A stretch of DNA of 64,000 nucleotides from an uncultured Bacteriovoracaceae bacterium (GTDB lineage: Bacteria > Bdellovibrionota > Bacteriovoracia > Bacteriovoracales > Bacteriovoracaceae), in assembly GCA_937931205.1 (NCBI GenBank), contig CALHBF010000016.1, positions 60,951-124,950 on the forward strand, in the 5' to 3' direction. Below the pieces are notes generated by a model. The model did not search any database. It was not told the origin of the DNA and saw only the letters and a program-made list of their open reading frames with translations. Shown in pieces: positions 37,326 through 45,108 of the stretch. Position 1 is the stretch's first letter; each line of letters begins with the position of its first letter. Both the position numbers and the translations under genes were made by a program.

Positions 37326-38376
37326 CGGAAAGACAATTATGCTCTTTTTCCCTGGACCACTTGGTGGAGCAGAGATGATCGTCGCTCTCGGCTTTAAAAA
37401 GCTTCTCGAATTAAACACCAATGTTGAACTCTGGATTGTCGGTGAAACAAGAGCTCCAGAAGCGATTGAGCAGTTCTCACAATTAATAGATGGCCTTCCG
37501 GTTAAGAAATTCTTTTGTCGCTCGATCATTGATTTAAAACTTATCAAAGAACTTTCTCAAGAATTGAAGAATAACAACATTACAACGATCCATGCTCATG
37601 GATTTAAAGCGGCCGTTTATGGCAAACTCGCGGCCAAGAGACAAAAACTTATTGTCACTCATCATGGGAAGACCGCTCACACTCTAAAAGTTCGAGTCTA
37701 TGAATTTATTGAAGACCTTATTTTAAAGAGAGCTGATAAGGTAATCGCTGTTTCAAGTCCGATGCAAAAAAATCTGCAAGAGCAGAACATCAACTCTATT
37801 CTAATTGAGAATTTTCTCACTATCTCTCAGGCTCCTGCTGAAAAACTTCCCGAATCTCCTCTAAAACTGATTTTTATCGGAAGACTCTCCCCTGAGAAGG
37901 GTTGCTCTTTTCTTATTGAAGCGCTGAATATGCTGAATAAGGAAGACTTCTCTCTAACTATAGTTGGAGATGGGGTTCAGAGAGCAGAACTTGAACTCAT
38001 GGCAAATAAAGAGAACACTTCATTCCTCGGTTTTAGAAAGGACATCCCAAAACTTCTGGGCCTTCATCATGTGCTCATTATGCCTTCATTAAGAGAAGGC
38101 CTTCCTCTCACTTTAATAGAGGCAACATGTAATAACCTGCCTGTTATCGCTTCCCATGTAGGAGGAATTCCCAATCTCGTTGAAGATAAAAAAAATGGAA
38201 TACTCGTCTCTCCTGAAAGTTCAGAAGAACTACGTCATGCCATCATGGAAATGAAAAATAATTTCTTGAGATTTAAACAGGAAGCCCAGCTACTTGCACC
38301 GATCTACCGAGAGCGCTTCTCAGATACCGAGTGGGCCAAAAAAACAATTGAGATTTATAAACTCTGCAACCAATGA
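37312..38376 (+). CDS. Glycosyltransferase family 4 (GT-B)
   Basis: 354 residues. Acceptor domain (FFPGPLGGAEMIVALGFKKLL; HAHGFKAAVYGKLAA) and donor domain (LKLIFIGRLSPEKGCSFLIEALNML; MPSLREGLPLTLIEATCNNLPVIASHVGGIPNLVED) with both conserved glutamates. The start overlaps the flippase end (AAGG, 5 bases before ATG), so it is translationally coupled. Its 3' end overlaps the convergent glycosyltransferase by 22 bp. It probably extends the same repeat unit. Confidence 0.9.
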   Translation: MLQSSGKTIMLFFPGPLGGAEMIVALGFKKLLELNTNVELWIVGETRAPEAIEQFSQLIDGLPVKKFFCRSIIDLKLIKELSQELKNNNITTIHAHGFKAAVYGKLAAKRQKLIVTHHGKTAHTLKVRVYEFIEDLILKRADKVIAVSSPMQKNLQEQNINSILIENFLTISQAPAEKLPESPLKLIFIGRLSPEKGCSFLIEALNMLNKEDFSLTIVGDGVQRAELELMANKENTSFLGFRKDIPKLLGLHHVLIMPSLREGLPLTLIEATCNNLPVIASHVGGIPNLVEDKKNGILVSPESSEELRHAIMEMKNNFLRFKQEAQLLAPIYRERFSDTEWAKKTIEIYKLCNQ

Positions 38377-39551
38377 TAAAAGCGCTCACCAATCAAAACC
38401 TCATCAAACTCTTGGGCAATTCGCTTTCTTGAAACTAAGAGTTTATCAAAATCATTAGCATCAAAACGAATTTGAGAGAGCGTATTAATCCAGTCCTCAC
38501 GAGATTCTGTCTTAATATAATCCAGTGAAGTAAGATTCGCTCCTTGGACACCCATTTCTGTACTGATGAGACGTCTTCCATAAGAAAAAGATTCAACCAC
38601 TTTAATTCGAGTTCCTGAACCATAGAAAACAGGAACTAAAGTAAAGTGAGCATCTTTATAGGCATCAGCAATCGAGGGAACAAAGCCCTTAATTTCAACA
38701 TTTGGCAAACTTTTATAAGGAGTGAGCCACTGACGATCACCTGATCCATAAATAGTCAGGCGCACATCCCGTCTTTGTTTAATAACTTCCGGCCAAACTT
38801 CGTCCAACAACCATTTGAGCCCATCTTTATTAGGTGGCCAATCAAGCCTTCCGACAAAAATAAACTCAGTCTGATCTGAACTCTTGGGAGGAGTAACTTC
38901 TTTAAACTTTAAACCGAGTGGAACAAGTGTGAGAGAAGAATTTATCTTCTTAATGACATCGTAATCTTCTTGAGAGATTGCAGCAATTCCTCTTACTTTT
39001 TTTAATAGGCCAGTTTCAAAATTCTCTACTAACTTTAACTGACTCCAGAAGAGAGTTTTTAAAATTGGATTCTTTGCCGTTTCACAGGACTTCTTCCATA
39101 GATCAGCTTCTATATTATGAGCGCGGTAAATAACCTTACTCAGAATATCAGCAGGAAATTTCTCGAGCAGTACACCTAAGTGTAGTCCATCCAAAACAAT
39201 GAAGTCATACTTCTGATTTTGAAGTTTTGCTTTTAAATCAAGGACAAATTTTTTGTCCGTGAAAGATGAGAAAGTAAGAGGACGGGCCGGAGATGTTATG
39301 AGTTTTTTTAAATAATAGAGTTTTTTATCTAGTGCTTGAGTCGGGAGTGATCTCTGCGAATAAGTTGCTTCCTGAACTCCCCAATGGTCCACCATAAAAG
39401 CAGGATCAGGTTGGTCTTCTTGGTTACTTAAGGCCCAGTAATCAACCAGAGCACCCATGCGGATAATATTTCTGATTAAGCTATCAGTCGCAACTCTTGC
39501 TCCATCAGTAACTGGTAAAGTCCACTTAGGAGTAATCCACAGAATACGCAT
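38355..39551 (-). CDS. Glycosyltransferase family 4 (GT-B)
   Basis: 398 residues. It has the N-terminal WITPKWTLPVTDGARVATDSLI (nucleotide-free acceptor domain), AHNIEADLWKK, then the donor domain TEFIFVGRLDWPPNKDGLKWLLDEVWP and VPVFYGSGTRIKVVESFSYGRRLIST. This is the 'GSGTRIKVxE' subgroup common in exopolysaccharide loci. It lies 1 bp after the methyltransferase stop and is the last gene of the minus-strand operon. It overlaps the convergent GT4 by 22 bp. Confidence 0.88.
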   Translation of the reverse strand: MRILWITPKWTLPVTDGARVATDSLIRNIIRMGALVDYWALSNQEDQPDPAFMVDHWGVQEATYSQRSLPTQALDKKLYYLKKLITSPARPLTFSSFTDKKFVLDLKAKLQNQKYDFIVLDGLHLGVLLEKFPADILSKVIYRAHNIEADLWKKSCETAKNPILKTLFWSQLKLVENFETGLLKKVRGIAAISQEDYDVIKKINSSLTLVPLGLKFKEVTPPKSSDQTEFIFVGRLDWPPNKDGLKWLLDEVWPEVIKQRRDVRLTIYGSGDRQWLTPYKSLPNVEIKGFVPSIADAYKDAHFTLVPVFYGSGTRIKVVESFSYGRRLISTEMGVQGANLTSLDYIKTESREDWINTLSQIRFDANDFDKLLVSRKRIAQEFDEVLIGERFYHWLQSL

Positions 39552-39552
39552 A

Positions 39553-40365
39553 TTAGTCTTTTTTCAAGATTAGCATGACAACACCACCTAGATTCTTAAG
39601 AGGTGGGAAGACTTTAAATAGCAGAGCATCTAATTGCTCCAACACCGAGGGTGAAGCATCACTGCCTTTGCGATAAAAACGATCAAAGCGTGCGAGGAAA
39701 AAATAGCGCTTCATAACGATATTAGGGAAGACCTTGGCGATTGTCTCAAGATCCATATTATTGAGCTTTCTTTCATCTTCAGTAATATGGTGCTCAAAAG
39801 ATTTCTCCTTCGGAGCGATCATTTTCACAAGAGATGTGTTTCTCACTTTATCAACAAGATCTACTTCCAGAGGCTCTCTAAAATAAGCGACTCCGCCTTT
39901 TTTGAGAACTCTACGGCATTCAATAAGTGATTTCTCAATATCAACATGATGAAGAATATCTACACCAGCAATCACATCAAAGCTCTCATCAGGAAAAGGA
40001 AGTTTTTCAGCCGAAGAAACTTGGAAATTCCCTTTCATCTGATATTTATTAAAAAGTCTCTTCGCAATCGAGACATTTCCCTCACTAATATCGAAACCTT
40101 CAACCTCATAACCGATTTTTGCAAAACGAAGAGCATTATCTCCCGGACCAGAGCCAAAATCGAGCAGACGCTTTCCTGCTTGGAATTTCTCTTGAACAAG
40201 TTGATAGATGGCCCAATAAGAATTCCATGGGCGAGACTCACCGGAAATGATGGGAGAAAAGTCGACCTCTCGCTCAACATCAAAAGATTGAGAATACTGT
40301 TCGTAATACTCTTTTTCTCTTTTCTGACGTTCAGTTAAGTCTTCTGAATAAATCTTATCCGTCAC
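39553..40365 (-). CDS. Class I SAM-dependent methyltransferase
   Basis: 270 residues. Rossmann methyltransferase: motif I LLDFGSGPGDNALRFAKIG, acidic loop VEGFDISEGNV, motif IV FDVIAGVDILHHV (Ubie/Methyltransf_11 type), and ALKKGG-like CRRVLKKGGVAYFREPL. In this setting it most likely methylates a sugar of the polysaccharide or its lipid-linked precursor; the substrate is inferred from context only. It overlaps the GT2 gene end by 11 bp. Confidence 0.82.
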   Translation of the reverse strand: MTDKIYSEDLTERQKREKEYYEQYSQSFDVEREVDFSPIISGESRPWNSYWAIYQLVQEKFQAGKRLLDFGSGPGDNALRFAKIGYEVEGFDISEGNVSIAKRLFNKYQMKGNFQVSSAEKLPFPDESFDVIAGVDILHHVDIEKSLIECRRVLKKGGVAYFREPLEVDLVDKVRNTSLVKMIAPKEKSFEHHITEDERKLNNMDLETIAKVFPNIVMKRYFFLARFDRFYRKGSDASPSVLEQLDALLFKVFPPLKNLGGVVMLILKKD

Positions 40366-41506
40366 GCTGAGGCTCCCATGTTGCTTCTAGTGTATGATTC
40401 AACATTTTAAACATTGCTACTAGAGCAGCTAAGTTTACCACGACAAAGTAAAATGGGATGGCAGTAATTTTAAGGTGAATACCTTTTTTCTCTAATAGAA
40501 AGGCCAGAGCTGCACTTCCGTAGAAAAGGAGCTGAATGATTAAAAGTACTTGAGCAACCAAATACTCAGAATCGGCCAGTACTGCCTGCAAGGTAACAGT
40601 TGCAAAGAAGATCATGAAAAGAGGAACCATCCAACGAAGGATCTTGTGGCTGATAAGCTGAAAAGATGCCAATGGATATTGGAAGGGATTTAAAATTTTC
40701 TTAGCAAATAGCAGTCCAGTCATTCCACCACGGATTACGCGAACTCTCATCGACCATTCTTTACTGCTCTTAGTAGTTGTTTCTTCGAAGCAAATTGCCT
40801 CTTCCTCATAAACAACACGAAATCCCTTCATAACCATCATTAAAGGGCCTGTAAAGTCTTCAATGATATTATCTGGCAGTGGAGTATAAAGGCCTGTTCT
40901 GAAGGCAGTGACACATCCAACTGACCCAGTAAGAGTGCCCATTTCTGTTTGCGATTTTTTAATAAGAGATTCATATTGCCAGTAAAGCTTCTGGCCAAGA
41001 CCCATTTGAGTATCATCACCGTCTTGGTAGATCAGGTGACCTGTAACCATACCAACAGTCTTATCAGCAAAGTTACGAACTAGTTTTCTTACGATATCCG
41101 TTTTGTACTTGGTAGTAGCATCAGAGAAAATAATAATCTCTTCTCTAACTGATCTTACGGCCACGTTACGTGCTTCTGTTTTACCCACACGCCCTTCAAC
41201 TCTGATCAGTTCTACACCCCTATCTGCATAAGATTTTACAATCTCATCGGTGCGATCAGTTGAACCATCACTTACAACAATAATTTTGAACTTGTCTTGT
41301 GGGTAATCAAGAGAAAGAGAATTCTCAATTTTTTTAGCGATAGAACTTTCTTCGTTATAAGCGGCAATCATCAAGGCAACCGACGGCTCGATGTTTGCCT
41401 TCTTAACCTTTTTCTGCATTACTTTTCCAAGAAAAATCACAAGCAGGAAGTAGCCAAGATAAATATATAGGGCCAACATAATCAGGTTAAAAAATAACAA
41501 GTTCAT
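40355..41506 (-). CDS. Membrane glycosyltransferase family 2
   Basis: 383 residues. An N-terminal membrane anchor is followed by a GT-A catalytic domain (VALMIAAYNEESSIAKKIENSL; VVSDGSTDRTDEIV; acidic SDATTKYKTD; ED in IIEDFTGPLMMVMKG). Three to four C-terminal membrane helices follow. It resembles processive or exopolysaccharide-type GT2 enzymes, whose QxxRW equivalent here is WSMRVRVIRGG. First gene of a three-gene operon (GT2, methyltransferase, GT4). The upstream region carries repeated motifs (41626-41680). Confidence 0.86.
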   Translation of the reverse strand: MNLLFFNLIMLALYIYLGYFLLVIFLGKVMQKKVKKANIEPSVALMIAAYNEESSIAKKIENSLSLDYPQDKFKIIVVSDGSTDRTDEIVKSYADRGVELIRVEGRVGKTEARNVAVRSVREEIIIFSDATTKYKTDIVRKLVRNFADKTVGMVTGHLIYQDGDDTQMGLGQKLYWQYESLIKKSQTEMGTLTGSVGCVTAFRTGLYTPLPDNIIEDFTGPLMMVMKGFRVVYEEEAICFEETTTKSSKEWSMRVRVIRGGMTGLLFAKKILNPFQYPLASFQLISHKILRWMVPLFMIFFATVTLQAVLADSEYLVAQVLLIIQLLFYGSAALAFLLEKKGIHLKITAIPFYFVVVNLAALVAMFKMLNHTLEATWEPQRDG

Positions 41507-41625
41507 GTAACACTTCCTTTTACATCTGAGGTGTAGTGAGGGCCGGATCTTTGGAGTGACTTCTTAACGAACTTCCCTTCGAAAAGAAAGTAAAAAAGGA
41601 ATAGAGAGTTACTAATTCAGAGGAG

Positions 41626-41651
41626 CTTAATTGATTCAGGTAATACTTTCA
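41626..41651. repeat. Composite promoter-region repeat, copy 1
   Basis: CTTAATTGATTCAG (41626-41639) runs directly into GGTAATACTTTCA (41639-41651). The same two words occur 39 bp apart at 44924-44937 and 44976-44988. Both copies lie upstream of minus-strand polysaccharide genes (starts 41506 and 44916). This 252-bp gap (41507-41758) holds no gene. Confidence 0.6.
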
Positions 41652-41658
41652 GAGCGCC

Positions 41659-41680
41659 AAGATTAATTATTCTTAATCTT
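41659..41680. promoter_or_regulatory. Inverted repeat upstream of the GT2 operon
   Basis: AAGATTAA and TTAATCTT flank a 6-base centre, 8 bp after the repeat copy at 41639-41651. The AT-rich stem without U-tract suggests an operator rather than a terminator. Confidence 0.35.
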
Positions 41681-41758
41681 ACAAACTACGCTCTTGGGCA
41701 TTGATATAAAATGCATGACCTAGCTCATCTTTTCAGAGTAAAAATCAAAAATCTTACA

Positions 41759-43204
41759 TTAAGAAAGCATTAGTTCTTCTGTGGAAGGTTTGTGCTTAGC
41801 GAGTAGAATTTGGGCGTGCGTAATGGACAGTGCCAATAAAATATATGGATAAAGTAAGTAGGTATGCGAGAGAAAAGTAATGGTCATTCCATATCCGGCA
41901 ATGGCCAGAAAGTATTCCGGTTGAACTGATCTAATTCTCCAAGCGCAGTAGGCAGCATATCCCCACAGTCCAACGAATAAAAAGAGGGCCATAAAACCAT
42001 TTTCACCGAGAGCTAGTACCCAAGTAGAGTGCGCCGTCATATGCTCTTTTTCAGAGCCTGTATTACCGTCTGGAGCATAGGCCGGAAGATTCTGTGGGAA
42101 CCCCCAAAAACCAACCCCAAATATTGGATTCTTAACGGCCATATTTACACCGGCCTTCCAAAAAATAATACGGTTTGATGTTGAACCTTCTACATCTTCA
42201 CTGTCTCGATTCATTAATTTGAATGAACCAAGTGTTGCCACCAGACCGAAAGCAATCATCAACGCTAGTAGCTTCGTATTCTTAATCCTCACGAGCGCAT
42301 ATGCTCCAAAGATCGCAAACAAACCAAGCAAGGCCCCTCTAGACTGAGATTCCCAAACAAGAAAGCTCATTACTAATAAGGCAAGAAAAGAACCAAACCA
42401 GTTAAAAGGCTTTAAATTACTTTTCAGAATAAAATAAATGGTAAAAGGAATCGCTAATACGAAAATAGCAGCGATATCGTTTGAGTTAGAGAGAATACCA
42501 ATACTCTCCAAACGCTCATTTGCCTCTTCTAGAGGGTTCGTCGCGATAAAATGCGACTTATAAAAACTCACGAAACATTTTTCCAGAATGGCCAAGACGA
42601 ATACCGCCTTCACAGGCAATAGATCCTTATCTTTTTCCAGACTATTCTGAATGAGAATAAAGAGAATCACACCCTTTGAGAAAATTTCATTATACTGGAT
42701 CATCGCTTCGGTGACGTGATGGGAGAAAAATCCTGAAAGGAAAACCCAGATTGCAAAGCCAATAAGAAAGAAAGTTCCAAGATTAAAACGAAAATAGAGC
42801 TGCTTCTTAATTATTTTATGAGCAATCACACTTAAAAGAGTCAGGATCGATCCGTCTCTGGCCATTGATGACATCATCTGATCATCAATACTCTCCCAAG
42901 GTCGGGAAAGAAGAAGGTAAATTAAAAAACTCACGGCAAATTTAGGATGGATTAACGAGAAAACAACTAAGAGCGAGAACTCAACGGCAAAGAAAAAGCC
43001 ATCATTCCCCCAAGTCGTGTAGAGAATAAAAAAAACTCCACACAAAATTGTTAGAAAGATTGAGATAACAAAACCTCTCATACCTTGAGAGGTTGATTCT
43101 TTTAACTCATCGAGATCAAAGTACAGGATCGAAGCAAAAGCAAAAACGACCAGGGCAAAGAAGACTTGATGAGAATGAATAACTAGTTGTTCAAACTCCG
43201 ACAC
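41759..43204 (-). CDS. O-antigen ligase/polymerase (Wzy-like) membrane protein
   Basis: About 481 residues with some 10-12 membrane helices. The large periplasmic loop and family signature are visible: NPIFGVGFWGFPQNLPAY, then HMTAHSTWVLALGENGFMALFLFVGLWG, the 'HNxxLxxxxExG' pattern of the Wzy/WaaL family. In this locus polymerisation of flipped repeat units is the likely role. The frame opens with TTG at 43219. The GTG at 43204 has GAGGG before it and is preferred, but the start is uncertain. It overlaps the Wzz-like gene end. Confidence 0.82.
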   Translation of the reverse strand: MSEFEQLVIHSHQVFFALVVFAFASILYFDLDELKESTSQGMRGFVISIFLTILCGVFFILYTTWGNDGFFFAVEFSLLVVFSLIHPKFAVSFLIYLLLSRPWESIDDQMMSSMARDGSILTLLSVIAHKIIKKQLYFRFNLGTFFLIGFAIWVFLSGFFSHHVTEAMIQYNEIFSKGVILFILIQNSLEKDKDLLPVKAVFVLAILEKCFVSFYKSHFIATNPLEEANERLESIGILSNSNDIAAIFVLAIPFTIYFILKSNLKPFNWFGSFLALLVMSFLVWESQSRGALLGLFAIFGAYALVRIKNTKLLALMIAFGLVATLGSFKLMNRDSEDVEGSTSNRIIFWKAGVNMAVKNPIFGVGFWGFPQNLPAYAPDGNTGSEKEHMTAHSTWVLALGENGFMALFLFVGLWGYAAYCAWRIRSVQPEYFLAIAGYGMTITFLSHTYLLYPYILLALSITHAQILLAKHKPSTEELMLS

Positions 43205-44351
43205 TTTCCCTCTGTTCAACGACTTTTTTATTCTGCTGCTTTAATGTTTTGGCAGATATTTTAGGCATTGATCCTAAAAGCATTGATTCTAATAATTTTG
43301 CTTCTGCTCTCAGTTTTTCATCACGAGAAGGAAGGAGAACCTCTCCCATAAACACAACGACAAACGAAAGAACAAGACCCATGATAAGACCTAAGCTCGC
43401 GAACAATCTCTTCTTGGGCCAGATCGGAGCAGTCGGAAGCTGAGGCATTTTAATCAGACCGATATAGCTCTCAAGTGACTTCTTTTCAATATCAAGAGCG
43501 ATGTTAAAATCATGATATTTTGTATAAAACTTACTGCTCAGCTGCTCATTAATCAGTCGATCAGGAGTCATACCAAAAGTAATTTCCAGATTCTCTCCAT
43601 CATTCTTAACTGTAAATTCCTGAAGCCAAGAAGTAACAGTTTCTTTACGCTGAACAAGATTTAAAATCACTGGGTGATTTTCACTATATTGCTTTGAGAG
43701 AGCAGCGAGATTGTTTTCAATTTTTTGAAGTTCTTCGCGAAGTGCTTCAGGTGATTTTGAAGCAAGAACTTTCTCACCACCTTGCTGGTTAAGTTTTTGA
43801 GTAGCACTAAAACTATTCAATCTTTTCACCATCACTTCTTTAATCATCTCAATCGTCTTAATTCGCTTATCAATGATATGTGACTTTACTGTAACTAATG
43901 TTTTTTCAACAATCGCCTTGGCGATATAAGGATCCTTGTAAGAAAAAGAGATCTGATAGCTCTGACCACCTGTTGAGAAGGCCGAGAAACGATCACGCAA
44001 CAACTGACGCTCTTTACTTAATTCTCTTTCATCATCAGTTCCCGAATAGATATTGAAGTCACGGCCAATACCATCAATGAAATCATCATTCATTGCTTCT
44101 TTTACCATTGAATCAATGGCAAAACGCATTTCTGGAATATTATAAACGTCAGGAATAACTTCAGAGATGAGTGGGTTTTGGAAATACTTAGAATAAACGT
44201 TAATTTCAAACGTAGAAGTATATTGCTTCTCAATCCAATTTGTTAGCTGAACACTGAAAGCAACGGCCAAACCACAAATAAGTACAATCTTGTACTTATT
44301 CTTCATGATTACTTTAAAGAGATCACGGATGAATACTTTATCTGAATTCAT
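43191..44351 (-). CDS. Wzz-type polysaccharide chain-length regulator
   Basis: 386 residues from the ATG at 44351 (AAGGGG 7 bases upstream; the frame opens at 44375). An N-terminal membrane helix (YKIVLICGLAVAFSVQLTNWI) is followed by a periplasmic coiled-coil domain with NNLAALSKQYSENHPVILNLVQRKETV. This is the proline-containing GNVR-like region of co-polymerases. A second membrane helix follows (FASLGLIMGLVLSFVVVFMGEVL). The C-terminal ~45 residues are cytoplasmic with no kinase domain; that is a separate gene 1 bp upstream. It controls length of the polymer made by the Wzy protein. Confidence 0.85.
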   Translation of the reverse strand: MNSDKVFIRDLFKVIMKNKYKIVLICGLAVAFSVQLTNWIEKQYTSTFEINVYSKYFQNPLISEVIPDVYNIPEMRFAIDSMVKEAMNDDFIDGIGRDFNIYSGTDDERELSKERQLLRDRFSAFSTGGQSYQISFSYKDPYIAKAIVEKTLVTVKSHIIDKRIKTIEMIKEVMVKRLNSFSATQKLNQQGGEKVLASKSPEALREELQKIENNLAALSKQYSENHPVILNLVQRKETVTSWLQEFTVKNDGENLEITFGMTPDRLINEQLSSKFYTKYHDFNIALDIEKKSLESYIGLIKMPQLPTAPIWPKKRLFASLGLIMGLVLSFVVVFMGEVLLPSRDEKLRAEAKLLESMLLGSMPKISAKTLKQQNKKVVEQRESVGV

Positions 44352-44352
44352 A

Positions 44353-44916
44353 TTATGTCCCCTTATTCCAGACAAGTCCTAGAATAGGAATCTCTCTGTC
44401 TTGCAGTTCATTGGTAATAGGCTTAATTGATTCATTAATCGACTTCGGGCTTCTCATAATAATGGCACCATCAATCGGCAACCCTGGTAGCTTGGTTTTA
44501 GCAAATCTCTTCATCGTTTTCATATTGATGAAAACAACATCATAGTCCTTAGAAATTTCTGCAAAATGAGTATTGGCCAAAGTCACTTTATCTTCTGGGC
44601 TGGCCATTTTTAAAAAACTCAAATCATCCTGATGGATATAATCGACACCAGGGTACTTAGTTTTTTTAATAAATTGATCATCACTTTCAGATGAAGTCAT
44701 TCCCGTCAGTTGTTCATCACTCTGACAGTCATAGATAAGAACTTGTCTGGAATAAAGTTTGGCAAGAAGAGGAAGACAGGTAGCAAGGAAAGTAGATTTC
44801 CCTTCTCCCATTCTATCGGATGCAAGCAATACGTACTTGGCGCTATTAAGGCGTATCGAATAATCAATATTCTTTACGAGATTATGCATTTCCTGCTTCG
44901 CCAGATTGTTTGACAT
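44353..44916 (-). CDS. BY-kinase-like (CpsD/Wzc-type) ATPase, degenerate
   Basis: 187 residues. P-loop ATPase of the bacterial tyrosine kinase/MinD class: Walker A SDRMGEGKST (33-42), Walker A' VLIYD (59-63). The Walker B equivalent reads DVVFINMK, with Asn131 where true kinases have Asp (IDTPP). There is no tyrosine cluster at the C-terminus (ends ILGLVWNKGT). It is therefore likely a regulatory partner of the Wzz protein without autokinase activity. First gene of the kinase-Wzz-Wzy operon. Confidence 0.78.
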   Translation of the reverse strand: MSNNLAKQEMHNLVKNIDYSIRLNSAKYVLLASDRMGEGKSTFLATCLPLLAKLYSRQVLIYDCQSDEQLTGMTSSESDDQFIKKTKYPGVDYIHQDDLSFLKMASPEDKVTLANTHFAEISKDYDVVFINMKTMKRFAKTKLPGLPIDGAIIMRSPKSINESIKPITNELQDREIPILGLVWNKGT

Positions 44917-44923
44917 ATATTTC

Positions 44924-44988
44924 CTTAATTGATTCAGACTTAATAACTCAACTAGATTTTCATTTCCTTAACACTGGTAATACTTTCA
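44924..44988. repeat. Composite promoter-region repeat, copy 2
   Basis: CTTAATTGATTCAG at 44924-44937 and GGTAATACTTTCA at 44976-44988 are exact copies of the words joined at 41626-41651. They lie in the 192-bp divergent gap between the ATPase gene and the propeller lipoprotein gene. A common transcription factor or an ancient promoter duplication are both possible. Confidence 0.55.
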
Positions 44989-45108
44989 TTGTTTTTATTG
45001 ATAATTTTTTATTGATTGTAATAATTACCCGCTCTTAGATTGAGTTAGAGTCATTTGGCATTTTTTTCCCGCCTCAGAAACTATTCTAGTTCTCTTCATA
45101 ATCAAGGG

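Noticed and set aside
41507..41758. Possible small gene, tRNA or small RNA in the longest intergenic gap
   Set aside because: No open frame with a ribosome site, no cloverleaf and no terminator-backed transcript signal was seen; only the repeat words and the inverted repeat.
45055..45108. TTG-initiated extension of the propeller lipoprotein, and a sigma-54-like TTGGCA at 45055-45060
   Set aside because: The extension would place 18 residues before a textbook lipoprotein signal. The sigma-54 match lacks the GC at the -12 position.
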